Shown here: positions 63,184 through 64,000 of the stretch, piece after piece
Position numbering within the stretch: position 1 is the first letter of the stretch
How the letters are laid out: each line of letters opens with the position of its first letter
Assembly (NCBI RefSeq): GCF_000816145.1
Contig: NZ_CP007141.1
Span: 1,116,001-1,180,000 of the forward strand
DNA: 64,000 nt
From: Pseudothermotoga hypogea DSM 11164 = NBRC 106472
GTDB lineage: Bacteria > Thermotogota > Thermotogae > Thermotogales > DSM-5069
Direction: 5' to 3'
Notes under the pieces: generated by a model
Databases searched by the model: none
Told to the model about the DNA's origin: nothing
The model's input: only the letters and a program-made list of their open reading frames with translations
Position numbers and translations under genes: made by a program

Positions 63184-64000
63184 GTTGGACCCTCCTTCAG
63201 AAGTTCGACGATGTAGTCGTAGATTCTTTTCTCTGCACGAAGTTCGTTGAGCTTTCTCATCAGACGCTTTGATACCTTTCCCCGATTCAACGCGAGAGAA
63301 ACTATCAGTTCGAGCAACGTTCTTTTCTTGCTCAGTAGCTCATGCTTGCTCATATGGTATTCGCGCGAGTTCTTCTTCAAACCTTTCAGAATCTCTTCGA
63401 GTTGCTCGATCTCTTCTTCGATGATTTCGATCTTTTCCTTCATCTGCTCAAGCTCATGCTCTGTGATCTTTTTGAACACGAACTGCGGGAATCTCAAAGA
63501 GCTGAGTATCTCAACTTCAGCTCGATCATCACCACTGGGGAAAACCACGTCGATTGGAATCGTGCTTATTTGACTTGGCTTCAAACCATGCATCGGTTTG
63601 GAGTAAGGGTTGTAGACCAACAGTTCGCTGTTCTCGACGCAGATCCAAGGAAGTGAACCAGAAAAGAATTTCAGAGATTCCAAACCACGATCATCTCGTT
63701 TATTCACGGAAAGAAGCATCGGTGGATCGTCGAACAGGTTGAACCACTTGAAAAACTCTTCGGACCGCACATCCGTGTTCAGATCACAGATAGCGAGTTC
63801 GAAATCGATCGTTCCCTCACATCTGGCATCTGGAACGTACATCAAGGGTCCCGCATCGCCCGTTCGACCTCTCACGTTGTTCTTTGCGACCCATTCGACA
63901 CTTCTGATCAGATCTATCTTTATGTCGCCTTCTTCATCCACCTCGTACTGATGCACACCCTTCGCCATCACGGCCAGAGTTTTTTCACCTTGAAGAGCGA
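63180..64000 (-). CDS. GH38-type alpha-mannosidase / mannosylglycerate hydrolase, C-terminal part
   Basis: The gene runs off the right edge; the visible frame (at least 270 residues) is the C-terminal beta domain of a GH38 glycosidase: AKGVHQYEVDEEGDIKIDLI, RSVEWVAKNNVRGRTGDAGP, PDARCEGTIDFELAI. Related proteins (MngB-type) cleave mannosylglycerate or glucosylglycerate conjugates. The final 70 residues form a charged coiled coil (ITEHELEQMKEKIEIIEEEI). First gene visible in the four-gene operon. Confidence 0.75.
   Translation of the reverse strand, partial: ALQGEKTLAVMAKGVHQYEVDEEGDIKIDLIRSVEWVAKNNVRGRTGDAGPLMYVPDARCEGTIDFELAICDLNTDVRSEEFFKWFNLFDDPPMLLSVNKRDDRGLESLKFFSGSLPWICVENSELLVYNPYSKPMHGLKPSQISTIPIDVVFPSGDDRAEVEILSSLRFPQFVFKKITEHELEQMKEKIEIIEEEIEQLEEILKGLKKNSREYHMSKHELLSKKRTLLELIVSLALNRGKVSKRLMRKLNELRAEKRIYDYIVELLKEGPT

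Overview
The window looks like chromosome from a thermophilic member of the Thermotogales, most like Pseudothermotoga. The inference rests on gene content: CheX next to DNA polymerase I, a type I-B cas set with the Csh1 (TM1802-type) large subunit, a 12-mer DnaA-box style resembling AAACCTACCACC, a short flagellin, TRAP transport, and strong GGAGG ribosome sites in front of ATG, GTG, TTG and apparently CTG starts. No database search was possible, so the genus is an inference.

Layout. 1-8231: leftward housekeeping genes (RNase G, ribosome hibernation factor, two small or unknown membrane proteins, CheX, PolA, an AhpD-like protein, a metallo-beta-lactamase-fold protein, UppP, a CBS-ACT protein). 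8232-8765: a gene-free stretch with two opposed clusters of DnaA-box-like 12-mers and a TAG/TAA trinucleotide run, a candidate replication origin, followed by minD, minE and a YjbQ-family gene. 10247-17779: a leftward chain proS, ftsY, DUF2225, LysM-3D lipoprotein, Rrf2 regulator, GAF/fRMsr-like protein, ornithine/lysine decarboxylase; the last five genes are joined by ATGA/GTGA overlaps.

17905-32492: a broken fapA (DUF342) gene that ends exactly at the distal end of a CRISPR array of 78 repeats and 77 spacers by hand count. The leader is on the right, then a complete leftward type I-B operon (cas6-cas4-cas1-cas2-cas8b-cas7-cas5-cas3). cas8b carries a strong internal ribosome site and GTG that should yield a separate Cas11 small subunit.

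32851-44470: a GAF-GGDEF diguanylate cyclase, a flippase-like membrane protein and glycosyltransferase pair, tRNA-Val(CAC), recG, hpt, another metallo-beta-lactamase-fold protein, then a rightward heat-shock run dnaK, hsp20 and a Clp ATPase without a middle domain. 44485-51935: a LacI-family regulator beside a promoter/operator and a catabolic operon (fucose-isomerase-like enzyme, DctP-DctQ-DctM TRAP transporter, two DapA-family aldolase/dehydratases); a cupin gene converges on its end.

51925-64000: cupin, envelope proteins (lipoprotein, outer-membrane barrel), M18 aminopeptidase, a minimal flagellin, a secreted protein with Ig-like domains whose gene is broken by a very hairpin-rich fragment resembling the 3' end of an IS200/IS605 element, and a four-gene operon cut by the window edge (GH38 glycosidase, glycosyltransferase, RpiR regulator, glycosyltransferase) that may handle a glycosylglycerate-type solute.

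Most notable: the candidate oriC with a DnaA-trio-like run, the hidden cas11 inside cas8b, overlapping and duplicated spacers that point to a TTC PAM, the array truncating fapA, and the structured insertion in the Ig-like gene.
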